Shown here piece after piece: positions 8,161-16,781 of a stretch of 64,000 nucleotides of DNA (positions are counted from its first letter, which is position 1; the number at the start of each line of letters is the position of its first letter). The position numbers and the translations under genes are program-made. Origin of the DNA: TMED27 sp041397865 (lineage in GTDB: Bacteria; Pseudomonadota; Alphaproteobacteria; Micavibrionales; Micavibrionaceae); NCBI GenBank assembly GCA_041397865.1, contig JAWKVT010000003.1, forward strand, positions 124,001 to 188,000, in the 5' to 3' direction. Under the pieces are notes generated by a model. It worked only from the letters and a program-made list of their open reading frames with translations. It had not been told where the DNA came from and did not search any database.

Positions 8161-8751
8161 ATGGCGCTGGGGCGCTGGACCCGCCGGGTTTTGGCCGGTG
8201 TTTTCAGCCTTGCGGGGGCTGTTACCGCGCCGTCTATATATTACGGCGCGGAGGCGCAGAGCCCGGAAGACGGTTTTGAGGCCGATGCCGTAGTTGTTTT
8301 TTCAGGAGGGCAAGGGCGCGCGGCGCGCGGCGTTGAGCGGTGGCTTCAGGACAGCCGGGAGCATTCGCGGGTTTTTATTTCCGGGGCGGAAGAGGGGCAA
8401 ACTCTGGAAGCCGTGATCGGCATGATTTATCCGAAAATTTTATCACACCCGGATATTGAAGAAATCGAGCTGGGCACACGCGCGCTCGATACCGTTGGCA
8501 ATGCGCGGGAAACCGCGCAATGGCTGGCGGTCAACCCGGATTTGAAAAATATTATCGTTGTTACGTCGGATTACCACCTGCCCAGAGCGCATATGGAGTT
8601 GCAACGGGTTTTACCTGAGGGTATTACGGTGCGGTTTGAAGGGGTTTCCGGCGGGCTGAACCTGAATACGCGCAGCAAGGAAGTTTTGAAAACCTTTGTC
8701 AGCGCAATGGGTTATCAGGGGGAAGGCCCGCATTTACGCGGGCCGGATTAG
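8161..8751 (+). CDS. DUF218 (YdcF/SanA/ElyC-type) protein
   Basis: The DUF218 core is visible: DAVVVFSGGQGRAARGVERW at the start of the domain, TRALDTVGNARETAQWL in the middle and VVTSDYHLPRAHMELQ near the end. These match the glycine-rich loop, the 'T.eNa..' motif and the 'ts.yH..Ra' motif of the family, which is linked to envelope maintenance. A start at 8161 (MALGRWTRR) gives a clean basic and hydrophobic N-terminus with a membrane anchor. The frame reaches back to 8089 without a good ribosome site. Confidence 0.88.
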   Translation: MALGRWTRRVLAGVFSLAGAVTAPSIYYGAEAQSPEDGFEADAVVVFSGGQGRAARGVERWLQDSREHSRVFISGAEEGQTLEAVIGMIYPKILSHPDIEEIELGTRALDTVGNARETAQWLAVNPDLKNIIVVTSDYHLPRAHMELQRVLPEGITVRFEGVSGGLNLNTRSKEVLKTFVSAMGYQGEGPHLRGPD

Positions 8752-8858
8752 GACTTGGCGGTGTAAGCCGGAGATACGCACAGCGCCTCTGATCCTGCCG
8801 GGAAAACCAATAGACACGCAAGTTGAATCCGCGTGATTTTCAGCTATAGTACACCCTC

Positions 8859-10049
8859 ATGAATAAAACATACGATATAGCCATTATCGGCGGCGGATTA
8901 GCGGGGTTGTCTCTGGCCTGTCTTTTAGGGCGGCATGGCCTCAAAATCGCCTGTATCGACGCGGCTGATCCCAAAATAAAACCCAAAGACCTGCGTACCA
9001 CGGCTGTTTCTTTCGGGTCGCGTAAAGTTCTGGAGAAGGCCGGGATTTGGGAGAACATTTCTGAGAACTGCCCGATTAACGATATCCAAATTCTCGATGG
9101 TTCTTCACCCGTTCTGCTCGAATTTCTCAGCGGCGAAGTCGAAAACAAAGTGTTTGGCTGGATTGTCGATAACCATCATCTTAAAATCGCTATGATAAAG
9201 CGCCTGAAAGCGCTTAAAAATGTTACCCATATAGCCCCGGCCAAAGTCGCAGATTTTGAAATCCATGATACGCACGCCAACGTGCACCTTGAAGGCGGCA
9301 AAATCTTTGAAGCGCAGTTGATAATCGGCGCTGACGGACGTTTTTCATCGGTGCGTGAATTTATGACGCGCCATTACGGTCTGCAAACCCGCCAATGGAG
9401 CTACAATCAACGCGCGGTCATTTGCACCGTTGCGCACGAAAACCCGCATAACAATATCGCTGTTGAGCATTTCTGGCCCGAAGGCCCGTTTGCCATTCTT
9501 CCCTTTGCCGATGACAAGGATGGAACGCACCGCTCTTCTGTCGTTTTTACGCAGCACGGGCCGGAGAAAAACTCAGCTATGCATATGAGCGATGAGGAAT
9601 TCGAAGCCGCGCTGGCTGCGCGTTTTCCAAGCACGTACGGCGATGTAAAGCTTATTGGCCGCCGCGCTGCCTATCCGCTCGGCCTTGTCCATGCCCGTGA
9701 TTACATCGCCCCGCGCATGGTTTTGGTTGCCGATGCCGCCCACGGCATCCATCCCATTGCAGGCCAAGGGCTCAATCTGGGTTTCCGCGATCTCGACACG
9801 CTTGATGAGCTTATCGGACAGGCGCATAAAGCGGGCGAAGACATTGCCGCCCCCAAATTGCTGGAAACATACCAGCGCCGCCGCCGCCCCGATAATATGG
9901 CTATGGTGGCGATGACAGACGGGCTTAACCGTTTGTTTTCAAACAATATAATGCCCATGCGTATTTTGAGGCGCAGCGGCCTAAAACTTGTCTCCCGCCT
10001 CCGTCCGGCGAAAAATTTTTTCATGAAACAAGCCATGGGAGACCGCTAA
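8859..10049 (+). CDS. UbiH/UbiF/VisC family FAD-dependent hydroxylase (ubiquinone synthesis)
   Basis: The 396-residue flavoprotein monooxygenase has an N-terminal dinucleotide fold IIGGGLAGLSLACLLG (residues 8-23), the middle motif IGADGRFSSVRE and the C-terminal FAD motif VADAAHGIHPIAGQGLNLGFRD. The last is diagnostic of the aromatic-ring hydroxylases of ubiquinone synthesis. Which ring position it hydroxylates (UbiH, UbiF, UbiI or UbiL type) cannot be told by eye. The patatin-like gene follows after one base, suggesting a shared transcript. Confidence 0.92.
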   Translation: MNKTYDIAIIGGGLAGLSLACLLGRHGLKIACIDAADPKIKPKDLRTTAVSFGSRKVLEKAGIWENISENCPINDIQILDGSSPVLLEFLSGEVENKVFGWIVDNHHLKIAMIKRLKALKNVTHIAPAKVADFEIHDTHANVHLEGGKIFEAQLIIGADGRFSSVREFMTRHYGLQTRQWSYNQRAVICTVAHENPHNNIAVEHFWPEGPFAILPFADDKDGTHRSSVVFTQHGPEKNSAMHMSDEEFEAALAARFPSTYGDVKLIGRRAAYPLGLVHARDYIAPRMVLVADAAHGIHPIAGQGLNLGFRDLDTLDELIGQAHKAGEDIAAPKLLETYQRRRRPDNMAMVAMTDGLNRLFSNNIMPMRILRRSGLKLVSRLRPAKNFFMKQAMGDR

Positions 10050-10050
10050 A

Positions 10051-11121
10051 ATGGCGGCCAAGGCCAAAAAGAAAGAGCAAAAGAAAACCATCAACCTCGC
10101 CCTGCAAGGCGGCGGTTCGCATGGCGCGTTCACATGGGGCGTGCTTGATGCGCTGCTCGAAGACGGGCGGCTTGATTTCGAAGGCATAAGCGCCACATCC
10201 GCCGGGGCGATGAACGCCGCCGCGCTGGCGCAAGGCAAAACCGCAGGCGGCAATGAAAAAGCCCGCGAAACGCTTGAGCTGTTCTGGAAAGAAATCTCCG
10301 ATGCCGGCGCGTTCTATAACCCGCTGGCGCAAAGCCAGAATGCGTTCACCAAATTCTGGAGTCTTGATTCAAACCCCGCCTACAGCCAGTTTCAGGCATT
10401 TTTTGAAAATATGCTTGGCAGCCTCTCCCCCTACCAGTTCAACCCGCTGAACATTAACCCGCTCAGGGAAGTTCTGAAAAACATTGTCAGCTTTGACGAT
10501 ATCCACGCCTGCGAATGCACAAAACTTTTCATCACCGCCACCAATGTCCAGAAAGGCACAGCAAAAATTTTCCAGAACAAGGATATAACGATTGATGTCC
10601 TTCTGGCTTCTGCCGGTCTGCCGCTGCTTTTTCAGGCTGTCGAGATTGGCCGCCATTCATACTGGGACGGCGGCTATATGGGCAACCCGTCCCTCTGGCC
10701 GCTTTTTTATGAGGCCGGATGTCGCGATATCTTGCTGGTTCACGTCAACCCCATCCGCCGCGACGAAACCCCCAAAGACATCGCCGCTATCGAAAACCGC
10801 CTGAACGAAATCACGTTCAATACCGCGCTGCTCAAGGAACTGCGCGCAATAGATTTTGTCAAACGCCTGATTAATGACGATATGCTCAAAGACGAATATA
10901 AAGACCAATATAAGGATATCCTGCTCCACGCGGTGCGCGCCGACGATGTTATGCACGACTTGCCCGCCAGCAGCAAGTTCGACACGGATTGGAGCTTTTT
11001 AACCGATTTGCGCGATTTGGGCCGCGCAGAAGCGCAAAAATGGCTTAAAGCTCACTATAAGGATATTGGCCGCCGCGCAACCGTTGATATTCAAACCGAT
11101 TATTTACAGGCAAATGATTGA
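10051..11121 (+). CDS. Patatin-like phospholipase
   Basis: The 356-residue protein has the full patatin signature. The oxyanion loop is GGGSHGAF (residues 20-27). The nucleophile elbow is ATSAG with Ser50, where the usual first Gly of GxSxG is Ala. The catalytic Asp lies in WDGGYMG near residue 210. A lysine-rich N-terminus (MAAKAKKKEQKK) precedes the domain and no signal peptide is seen. Such proteins hydrolyse acyl esters of lipids, and bacterial ones may be housekeeping enzymes or effectors. It is tightly coupled to the Ubi-type gene upstream. Confidence 0.92.
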   Translation: MAAKAKKKEQKKTINLALQGGGSHGAFTWGVLDALLEDGRLDFEGISATSAGAMNAAALAQGKTAGGNEKARETLELFWKEISDAGAFYNPLAQSQNAFTKFWSLDSNPAYSQFQAFFENMLGSLSPYQFNPLNINPLREVLKNIVSFDDIHACECTKLFITATNVQKGTAKIFQNKDITIDVLLASAGLPLLFQAVEIGRHSYWDGGYMGNPSLWPLFYEAGCRDILLVHVNPIRRDETPKDIAAIENRLNEITFNTALLKELRAIDFVKRLINDDMLKDEYKDQYKDILLHAVRADDVMHDLPASSKFDTDWSFLTDLRDLGRAEAQKWLKAHYKDIGRRATVDIQTDYLQAND

Positions 11122-11146
11122 CATACGCCACTAAATAGCGTTATAA
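11118..11146 (+). promoter_or_regulatory. Strong sigma70-type promoter of rpmH-rnpA
   Basis: TTGACA at 11118-11123 is a perfect -35 box. After 17 bases comes TTATAA at 11141-11146. The -35 box overlaps the stop codon of the patatin gene. The start would be about 55 bases before rpmH, as expected for this highly expressed ribosomal operon. Confidence 0.75.
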
Positions 11147-11207
11147 AGCCCGAACTTTGATAAACTACTAGAATTTGAGGCGCCTCTAAAAGCGGCGGAA
11201 GATTAAG

Positions 11208-11342
11208 ATGAAACGTACATTTCAGCCCAGTAACCTGGTTCGCAAGCGCCGCCACGGCTTCCGTGCACGCATGGCGACAAAGAATGGCCGTGCGATTTTG
11301 GCCGCCCGCCGCGCAAAGGGCCGTAAGAAACTCAGCGCTTAA
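11208..11342 (+). CDS. rpmH: 50S ribosomal protein L34
   Basis: This small frame encodes 44 residues, MKRTFQPSNLVRKRRHGFRA and onward to KGRKKLSA, the classic very basic L34 sequence at its standard length. L34 sits in the 50S subunit near the exit region of 23S rRNA. The ATG at 11208 follows GCGGAAGATTAAG. It is followed by a terminator-like hairpin and then rnpA, the conserved bacterial order. Confidence 0.98.
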   Translation: MKRTFQPSNLVRKRRHGFRARMATKNGRAILAARRAKGRKKLSA

Positions 11343-11364
11343 ACACGGCGCAACATTTCACAAA

Positions 11365-11395
11365 GGCGCTGGCTTCCAAAGCCCCGCGCCTTTTT
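11365..11395 (+). terminator. Rho-independent terminator or attenuator between rpmH and rnpA
   Basis: GGCGC at 11365-11369 pairs with GCGCC at 11386-11390, and inside it GGCTT pairs with AAGCC. A run of five T follows at 11391-11395. Its place between rpmH and rnpA would lower rnpA expression relative to the abundant L34 mRNA, a known arrangement. Partial read-through is assumed. Confidence 0.75.
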
Positions 11396-11424
11396 ATATG
11401 CCTAAAGTCAAGGTATAGACCGTT

Positions 11425-11787
11425 ATGCATGCATCAAAAGAGCAACAAGCCGCCTTAACGAAAATCAAAAAACGGAGCTGTTTCCTAAAAGTTCAGTCAA
11501 AAGGCCGTAAATGGGTGTCTCATGGCCTCATCGTGCAAACCGCCCCGAATGAAGACAATATCAAGCGTATTGGCTATACGGTCAGCAAACGTGTCGATAA
11601 ATCCGCCGTAAAGCGCAACCGCATAAAGCGCCGCCTGCGCGCCGCTGCTGCCGATGTGCTGCCCGAAGGCGCCAAAAACGGGCATGATTATATCCTCGTC
11701 GGTCGTCCTCTTACCGCTACGCGGCCTTACGAAACCCTCTGTGAAGACCTGCGCTGGTGCCTGCGCAAAATGGGTTTGGAGAAATAA
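11425..11787 (+). CDS. rnpA: Ribonuclease P protein component
   Basis: The 120-residue basic protein has the RNR signature (VKRNRIKRRLRAA) and preceding TVSKRVDKSA, which bind RNase P RNA and the pre-tRNA leader. The final DYILVGRPLTA strand is also typical. It assists RNase P RNA in removing 5' leaders of tRNAs. It lies just downstream of rpmH, and the usual next genes (yidD, yidC) are found about 3-5 kb away on the opposite strand. Confidence 0.96.
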   Translation: MHASKEQQAALTKIKKRSCFLKVQSKGRKWVSHGLIVQTAPNEDNIKRIGYTVSKRVDKSAVKRNRIKRRLRAAAADVLPEGAKNGHDYILVGRPLTATRPYETLCEDLRWCLRKMGLEK

Positions 11788-11834
11788 CCAAAACCACGGG
11801 CTGCTGCAACCCGCGAAAGAAACGAGTTTTGCCT

Positions 11835-13085
11835 TTAGGCGCACTTCTTTTCCTGCTCGTCCTCGGCACTCAGGGCAATCGCGCGCGGCACTTCTTCGAT
11901 AGCTTCAAATTCCGGCAGCCCTGCCGTATTGGCCCCGCCCTGAAGGTCTTTAAATTTGCGTGCCGCGGGCAAAACCTGCCTTTCAAGCGAACCGACCGCC
12001 GCGTCATAGCCTTTCATGGCACCTTGCAACCCTTTGCCGACTTTTTCGATATGCGAGGTAAAGATAAGCAGGCGCTTATACAAATCCATCCCGCGTTCGG
12101 AAATTTCAGTGGCGTTTTTGGCCAGCTCAACCTGTCGCCAGCTCAGGCCCACAACGCGCAAAAGGCTCATAAGCAGGGTCGGCGAGGCGATAATGATATT
12201 GGCTCCGGCGGCATATTCGACCAAAGACGGGTCCGCCCGCAGCGCCAGCGAATAAAGATGCTCGGAAGGAAGGAACAACACGGTAAAATCGGGGCTGTCG
12301 ACATTCGTCCAATATCCCTTTTTACCCAAAGTCTGGACATGTGCTTTGATCTGTTTCGATAAATTATTCATCAGCGCGTTATAGTCATCCTCGCTGATAT
12401 CCCCGGCAAGCCGGTCAGCAAATTGGTTCACCGGGGCTTTGGAATCAATGATAATCTTAAAACCGTCCTGCATATTGATAACGGCATCGGGACGCTGAAG
12501 CCCCGCTTCCCCCTGTATCGAAACCTGCGTTTCATAATGTACGCCTTTAATCAGGCCCGATTTATCAAGCAACCCTTCAAGGATATATTCCCCCCAGCGC
12601 CCCTGCGCCGCCGGATCGCGCAGCGCGCCGACAAGCCGCGCGGTTTCACGGTTCAGTGTCTGCATTTCAGTGCGCAGCGATTGGTCCGTGCCCTTAATCT
12701 GCTCAAGCGCCTTGGCCATATCATCGAGATTTTTATGAACGGGTTTAATCATTTCCGCAATTGTGGCCTGACGTTTTTCTAGGTCATGCGCTCCATCTTT
12801 TTGCGCGGCGTTAAACCGCTCCTGCGCCAGTTGCAAAAACTGTTCATTGCTCTTTTGCAGAGCTTCAGCAGCGGTCGCCTTAAAGCGGTGCTCAAGCGCC
12901 GCGCCCGCTTTATCAAAGGCCGCCTCCCGTTCGCGCATCTGCGCTTTTAATTCCGCATTTTGGGTCACAAGCTTTTGTCGGGCAACCAGCAGCGCAATGC
13001 TCATAAGCATAACGCCCAGCGCAAACCCGGCCATTGCGGCGGGGAGATACTCTACGGTCTTTAAAAATTCCATGATATTGTCCAT
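11835..13085 (-). CDS. rmuC: DNA recombination protein RmuC homologue
   Basis: The start chosen is the ATG at 13083-13085 (MDNIMEFLKTVEYLP...), which gives one N-terminal membrane helix, a coiled coil to about residue 130, and the RmuC nuclease-like domain. Signature stretches are GRWGEYILEGLLDKSGL, IIIDSKAPVNQF, TVLFLPSEHLYSLAL and IIIASPTLLMSLLRVVG. The frame runs on to 13253 but would then overlap the divergent gene at 13124. RmuC limits inversions and affects recombination at short repeats. In related genomes it is typically next to def; here it is separated. Confidence 0.93.
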   Translation of the reverse strand: MDNIMEFLKTVEYLPAAMAGFALGVMLMSIALLVARQKLVTQNAELKAQMREREAAFDKAGAALEHRFKATAAEALQKSNEQFLQLAQERFNAAQKDGAHDLEKRQATIAEMIKPVHKNLDDMAKALEQIKGTDQSLRTEMQTLNRETARLVGALRDPAAQGRWGEYILEGLLDKSGLIKGVHYETQVSIQGEAGLQRPDAVINMQDGFKIIIDSKAPVNQFADRLAGDISEDDYNALMNNLSKQIKAHVQTLGKKGYWTNVDSPDFTVLFLPSEHLYSLALRADPSLVEYAAGANIIIASPTLLMSLLRVVGLSWRQVELAKNATEISERGMDLYKRLLIFTSHIEKVGKGLQGAMKGYDAAVGSLERQVLPAARKFKDLQGGANTAGLPEFEAIEEVPRAIALSAEDEQEKKCA

Positions 13086-13123
13086 AGTGAAGCTTAGCAC
13101 TGATTCTGATATAAAGTGAAGAA

Positions 13124-13831
13124 ATGAAAACAAAAAGAGAACAGTTTTTTTCAAATAGAACGCCCGAACGCGGAAATGCCCTGATTTACGTCCTGATTGC
13201 CATCGCGCTCTTTGCCGCGCTTTCCATGACGCTGGGGCGGCAAACCGATACATCCGAAGCCGGGGCGTTAAGCGATGAAAAAGCCGAGCTTTACGCCACC
13301 CGGCTCATATCCTATGCCGCGCAGGCCCGCTCCGCTGTGGACCAGATGATGTTCACCGCCTCAACCAGTATAGACCAGCTTGATTTCACCGCGCCCACCA
13401 ATGCCGCGTTTGATACAGGCACGTTGATTCATAAGGTCTATCACCCGCAAGGGGGCGGTTTAACGCCCGGGACATTGCCAGCGGAAGTGATTGCGCAGGT
13501 CACAAACGATCCCGAGCCGGGCTGGTATATGGGCCGCTTTAACAACGTGGAATGGACCGCCACCGCCGGGGATGAGGTTATCCTGCTTGCCTACCAGATT
13601 GATGAAAAAACCTGCGGGCTGATTAACAAGAAAATCAACGGCTCAACCGCAGTGCCGACCATGACCGATAGCATCCGCAATACGCTTATCGACGACACCC
13701 TCCATGGCGGGACCAATTCCGAGTTGACCACCGATGGCGGGGATATTTGCCCGGATTGTGCGAATATTGGCTCACTCTGTGTTCAAGAAGGCGGAATTTT
13801 TGGATTTTATACGATTATCGCCGATCAGTAA
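13124..13831 (+). CDS. Pilin-like protein (type IV pilin-type N-terminal helix), unknown
   Basis: The 235-residue protein has a short basic leader ending ERGNALIYVLIAIALFAAL, the look of a prepilin cleavage site after Gly and a pilin helix. However, position +5 is Tyr rather than the usual Glu. The globular part has cysteines in TCGLINKKING and CPDCANIG...SLC, and ends FGFYTIIADQ. It is homologous to the protein encoded at 57341-58054: TCGLINKKING matches VCTEINKRLNI, and the C-terminal strand also aligns. It may be a minor pilin or a secretion-system pseudopilin. It is divergent from rmuC and convergent with engB. Confidence 0.8.
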   Translation: MKTKREQFFSNRTPERGNALIYVLIAIALFAALSMTLGRQTDTSEAGALSDEKAELYATRLISYAAQARSAVDQMMFTASTSIDQLDFTAPTNAAFDTGTLIHKVYHPQGGGLTPGTLPAEVIAQVTNDPEPGWYMGRFNNVEWTATAGDEVILLAYQIDEKTCGLINKKINGSTAVPTMTDSIRNTLIDDTLHGGTNSELTTDGGDICPDCANIGSLCVQEGGIFGFYTIIADQ

Positions 13832-14467
13832 TCACAGCCCGTAAGACGCCAGCACAGCGCGGCATTCGGGAATCCCTCCGCCCTTTTCCGCGCTGGTGGC
13901 CAAAATACCGGGGAAACCGGCGGCGTGTTTTTTCAAGGTCGTCACGATTTTTTCACTGATCTTTTGCAAGTCCTGATTCTTAACCTTATCGGCCTTGGTC
14001 AGAATGATGCGGTACTGCACAGCCGTCTCATCAAGCATTTTCATCAGTTCTATATCGGACTCTTTCAACCCGTGACGCGCATCAACGAGGATAAACACAC
14101 AGCGCAAATTCGGCCTGCCGCGCAAATAATCAAAAACAAGCCGGGTCCAGTTGTCGCGCTTGTCTTTGGAAACCTTGGCATAGCCGTAACCGGGCATATC
14201 GACCATATAAAGTCGCCCGCCCAGATTGAAATAATTGAGCTGCTGCGTCCGTCCCGGCGTGTTGGAGGTTTTGGCCAGCGTCTTGCGCCCGGTCAGCGCA
14301 TTTACCAGCGAGGATTTCCCGACATTGGAACGCCCTGCGAAAGCAATTTCCGGCATATCCGCTTCGGGCAGTTGGCCTAGTCCCGCAACGCCAAGCATAA
14401 AATCGCAAGGGCCCGCAAACAGCTTGCGGGCCTCTTCCAGCTCTACAGGTGTAAAATCGTCGCTCAT
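13832..14467 (-). CDS. engB: Ribosome biogenesis GTPase EngB/YihA/YsxC
   Basis: The 211-residue GTPase has the P-loop FAGRSNVGKSSLVNAL (about residues 43-58), the G2/G3 region TSNTPGRTQQLNYF and DMPGYGYAKVSK, and the G4 motif LTKADKVK. All are typical of EngB, which helps assemble the 50S subunit. It overlaps the yidC stop by four bases, so the two are translationally coupled in a yidD-yidC-engB minus-strand operon. Confidence 0.96.
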   Translation of the reverse strand: MSDDFTPVELEEARKLFAGPCDFMLGVAGLGQLPEADMPEIAFAGRSNVGKSSLVNALTGRKTLAKTSNTPGRTQQLNYFNLGGRLYMVDMPGYGYAKVSKDKRDNWTRLVFDYLRGRPNLRCVFILVDARHGLKESDIELMKMLDETAVQYRIILTKADKVKNQDLQKISEKIVTTLKKHAAGFPGILATSAEKGGGIPECRAVLASYGL

Positions 14468-16404
14468 TTCTTCTTTTTGCTCTTTTTCGGCTTGGGCGGC
14501 TTGATGTCTTTTGGCGGGGTGTCATCACTGCCAAAAAGCGCATCTTCAACCTCGCCCTCAACCATTTCCGTCAACGGATGTAAAGCCGGGCCTTTATCAA
14601 GCGCCTCATCGGCGGCTTTTTCCTCCGCCGTTTCACCAAACAGATGGATGGGAACATTGAGCGACTTCATGATAATCATCTGCTGGATCACCCCGATAAA
14701 GGCGGAGAACGTCCAGTACACCACTAGCCCTGCGGCAAATTTCGACATGATAAACGCAAACAAAAACGGCATGTAATTGGCCATATCGCGCTGGAGCGGG
14801 TCCTGCGGCGGCGGGTTGAGCTTCTTTTGAATAATCATCGCCACCAGCATCAGACACGGCCAGACCCCGATCATCAAAAATCCCGGCGGGTCCCACGGAA
14901 TAAGCCCGAAAAGGTTAAATACGCTGGTCGGGTCCGGCGCGGAAAGATCCTGAATCCAGCCGAAAAACGGCGCATGGCGCAGCTCAATTGTCACAAAGAA
15001 CGTTTTATAGAGCGCAAAGAAAATCGGAATCTGCAATAAAAGCGGCAGGCAACCCGACATCGGGTTCACCCCTTCGCGCTGGTACATTTCAATCAGTTCG
15101 GCTTGCATTTTTTGTTTGTCGTCACCGTATTTTTCGCGCAGCTCTGTCACCAGCGGCGAGATTTTTTTCATCTTTGCAAAAGAGCGGTAAGACGTATTGG
15201 TTAGCGGAAACACCGAGCCGCGGATCATGATTGTCATGATAATAATCGCAACGCCCATATTGCCGAGCCATAAATGAAGGTAATGAAGAATATAGAAAAA
15301 CGGCTTGGTCATGAACCAGAACCAGCCGAAATCCACCGCCAGATCGAATTTAGGAATATTTTGCTCTCTCTCATAAGCCTGCAATGTTAAAACGCGCTTG
15401 GCCCCGACAAAAAGACGGCTTTTCACCTCCCCGCTCTGACCGGGGCTTAGCTCCAGCGCCGCGCCAAGGAAATCCGCCTGATAAAATCCCGTATTCTCTT
15501 TGTCCTTTTCCGGCCCGGCAAAGCTGTAACTGTATTTGACATCCTGTCCCTGCGGCGGGATCAACGCGGTAAGCCAGTATTTATCCGTAAAGCCGACCCA
15601 GCCGCTTTGCGCCGAAAATGTCTCTTTTTTACGTTTGCGCATATGCCCGTAGCTTTCGTTAAAAAGATCTTCGCCGATAAAACCGATTGGCCCTTCATGC
15701 GAAATCCACGTGCCCTGAAACTCCGGCGGCACGCCTTTTTGTGAAACAAGCCCGTACGGATAAACCGTAATCTTGCGCCCCGCATTGTTAATGACACGCT
15801 GCGTGATCGAAAACATAAAGGATTCATCAAGGCTTAAGACACGCTCAAACACAACACCTTGCCCATTGTCCCAACTCAACGTAACAGGGTTTCCCGGCGA
15901 AAGCTTGGTATTGCCGCTGGCGCGCCATGCCGTGTTTTTTCCCGGAACCGCAACCGCCGCTGCGCCCTCACCGGCAATCCACCCATACTCTATAGAGCGC
16001 GGAAAAGCCGTCCCGCGCGGGTTCAGAACCGTAACATTTTCTTTTTTATCCAGCGTTTGGAAATAAGCGCGCAGCGCCATATCGTCAAGGCTGCCGCCTG
16101 TCAGGTTAACCGAGCCGCGCATTTCCTTATTCTCAAACGAAATGCGTCCGCCGCTGGCCACCACCTCACCCCGGTCTTGAATGGCCGGAGCCTGCTTCAC
16201 CGCGGCCTGTCCCGCCGGGCCGATTGCCTGGGCAATCTTCGCTTCTACCTGCTGGCGTTCCTTGATTGCATCGCGCTGCGGTTTTAGGACAAAACTATCG
16301 AAAGAAAAATACACCAGCGCCGCCAGCGCAAAAAATATAAACATATTGCGCATATCTTCGGGGTGCATCTGGTTCTTGTTCTGCGGGCTGTTGGGATTTA
16401 ACAT
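14464..16404 (-). CDS. yidC: Membrane protein insertase YidC
   Basis: The 646-residue protein has an N-terminal membrane anchor (MFIFFALAALVYFSF), a large periplasmic domain to about residue 360, and the conserved Oxa1-type core with five membrane helices. Core landmarks include FPLTNTSYRSFAKMKKISP, YQREGVNPMSGCLPLLLQIP and VVYWTFSAFIGVIQQ. The basic tail (KPPKPKKSKKKK) may touch ribosomes. YidC inserts and folds inner-membrane proteins with or without SecYEG. Confidence 0.97.
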   Translation of the reverse strand: MLNPNSPQNKNQMHPEDMRNMFIFFALAALVYFSFDSFVLKPQRDAIKERQQVEAKIAQAIGPAGQAAVKQAPAIQDRGEVVASGGRISFENKEMRGSVNLTGGSLDDMALRAYFQTLDKKENVTVLNPRGTAFPRSIEYGWIAGEGAAAVAVPGKNTAWRASGNTKLSPGNPVTLSWDNGQGVVFERVLSLDESFMFSITQRVINNAGRKITVYPYGLVSQKGVPPEFQGTWISHEGPIGFIGEDLFNESYGHMRKRKKETFSAQSGWVGFTDKYWLTALIPPQGQDVKYSYSFAGPEKDKENTGFYQADFLGAALELSPGQSGEVKSRLFVGAKRVLTLQAYEREQNIPKFDLAVDFGWFWFMTKPFFYILHYLHLWLGNMGVAIIIMTIMIRGSVFPLTNTSYRSFAKMKKISPLVTELREKYGDDKQKMQAELIEMYQREGVNPMSGCLPLLLQIPIFFALYKTFFVTIELRHAPFFGWIQDLSAPDPTSVFNLFGLIPWDPPGFLMIGVWPCLMLVAMIIQKKLNPPPQDPLQRDMANYMPFLFAFIMSKFAAGLVVYWTFSAFIGVIQQMIIMKSLNVPIHLFGETAEEKAADEALDKGPALHPLTEMVEGEVEDALFGSDDTPPKDIKPPKPKKSKKKK

Positions 16405-16480
16405 TTCACTTTTATACCTGACATTGATCTATAATCAGGGCGTTTATAACTGATGAATGCGCCGCGATCAATGGGGCGGA

Positions 16481-16711
16481 TCAATCGGGAACCGGATCAT
16501 GGGCGCGGCCTTTATGCCAGGGATGACACTTGCCGATCCGTTTAAGCGCCAGCCACAACCCCTTCAATGCTCCGTGGCGCGCGATAGCCTGATCCGCATA
16601 GGCCGAGCATGTGGGATAAAAACGGCAGTTCCGCTCCAAAAACGGCGATATGGCAAAGCTGTACGCTTTGATAAAAATCCGGAAAATATCTTTCATACCC
16701 GCTTTTACCAC
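16481..16711 (-). CDS. yidD: Membrane protein insertion efficiency factor YidD
   Basis: The 76-residue protein carries the whole YidD signature: an amphipathic N-terminus, YSFAISPFLERNCRFYPTCS, and the LKRIGKCHPWHKGR motif near the end. YidD assists YidC-dependent insertion. The true start may be MKDIFRIF, five codons in. It lies 76 bases upstream of yidC on the same strand. The canonical partner rnpA is not adjacent here. Confidence 0.95.
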   Translation of the reverse strand: MVKAGMKDIFRIFIKAYSFAISPFLERNCRFYPTCSAYADQAIARHGALKGLWLALKRIGKCHPWHKGRAHDPVPD

Positions 16712-16781
16712 TATCGCGCAAAAACACCAATAAAATCCCGCCAGCCTTGACCCCGCGCCTAAAACCCATTACCTCAAACCT

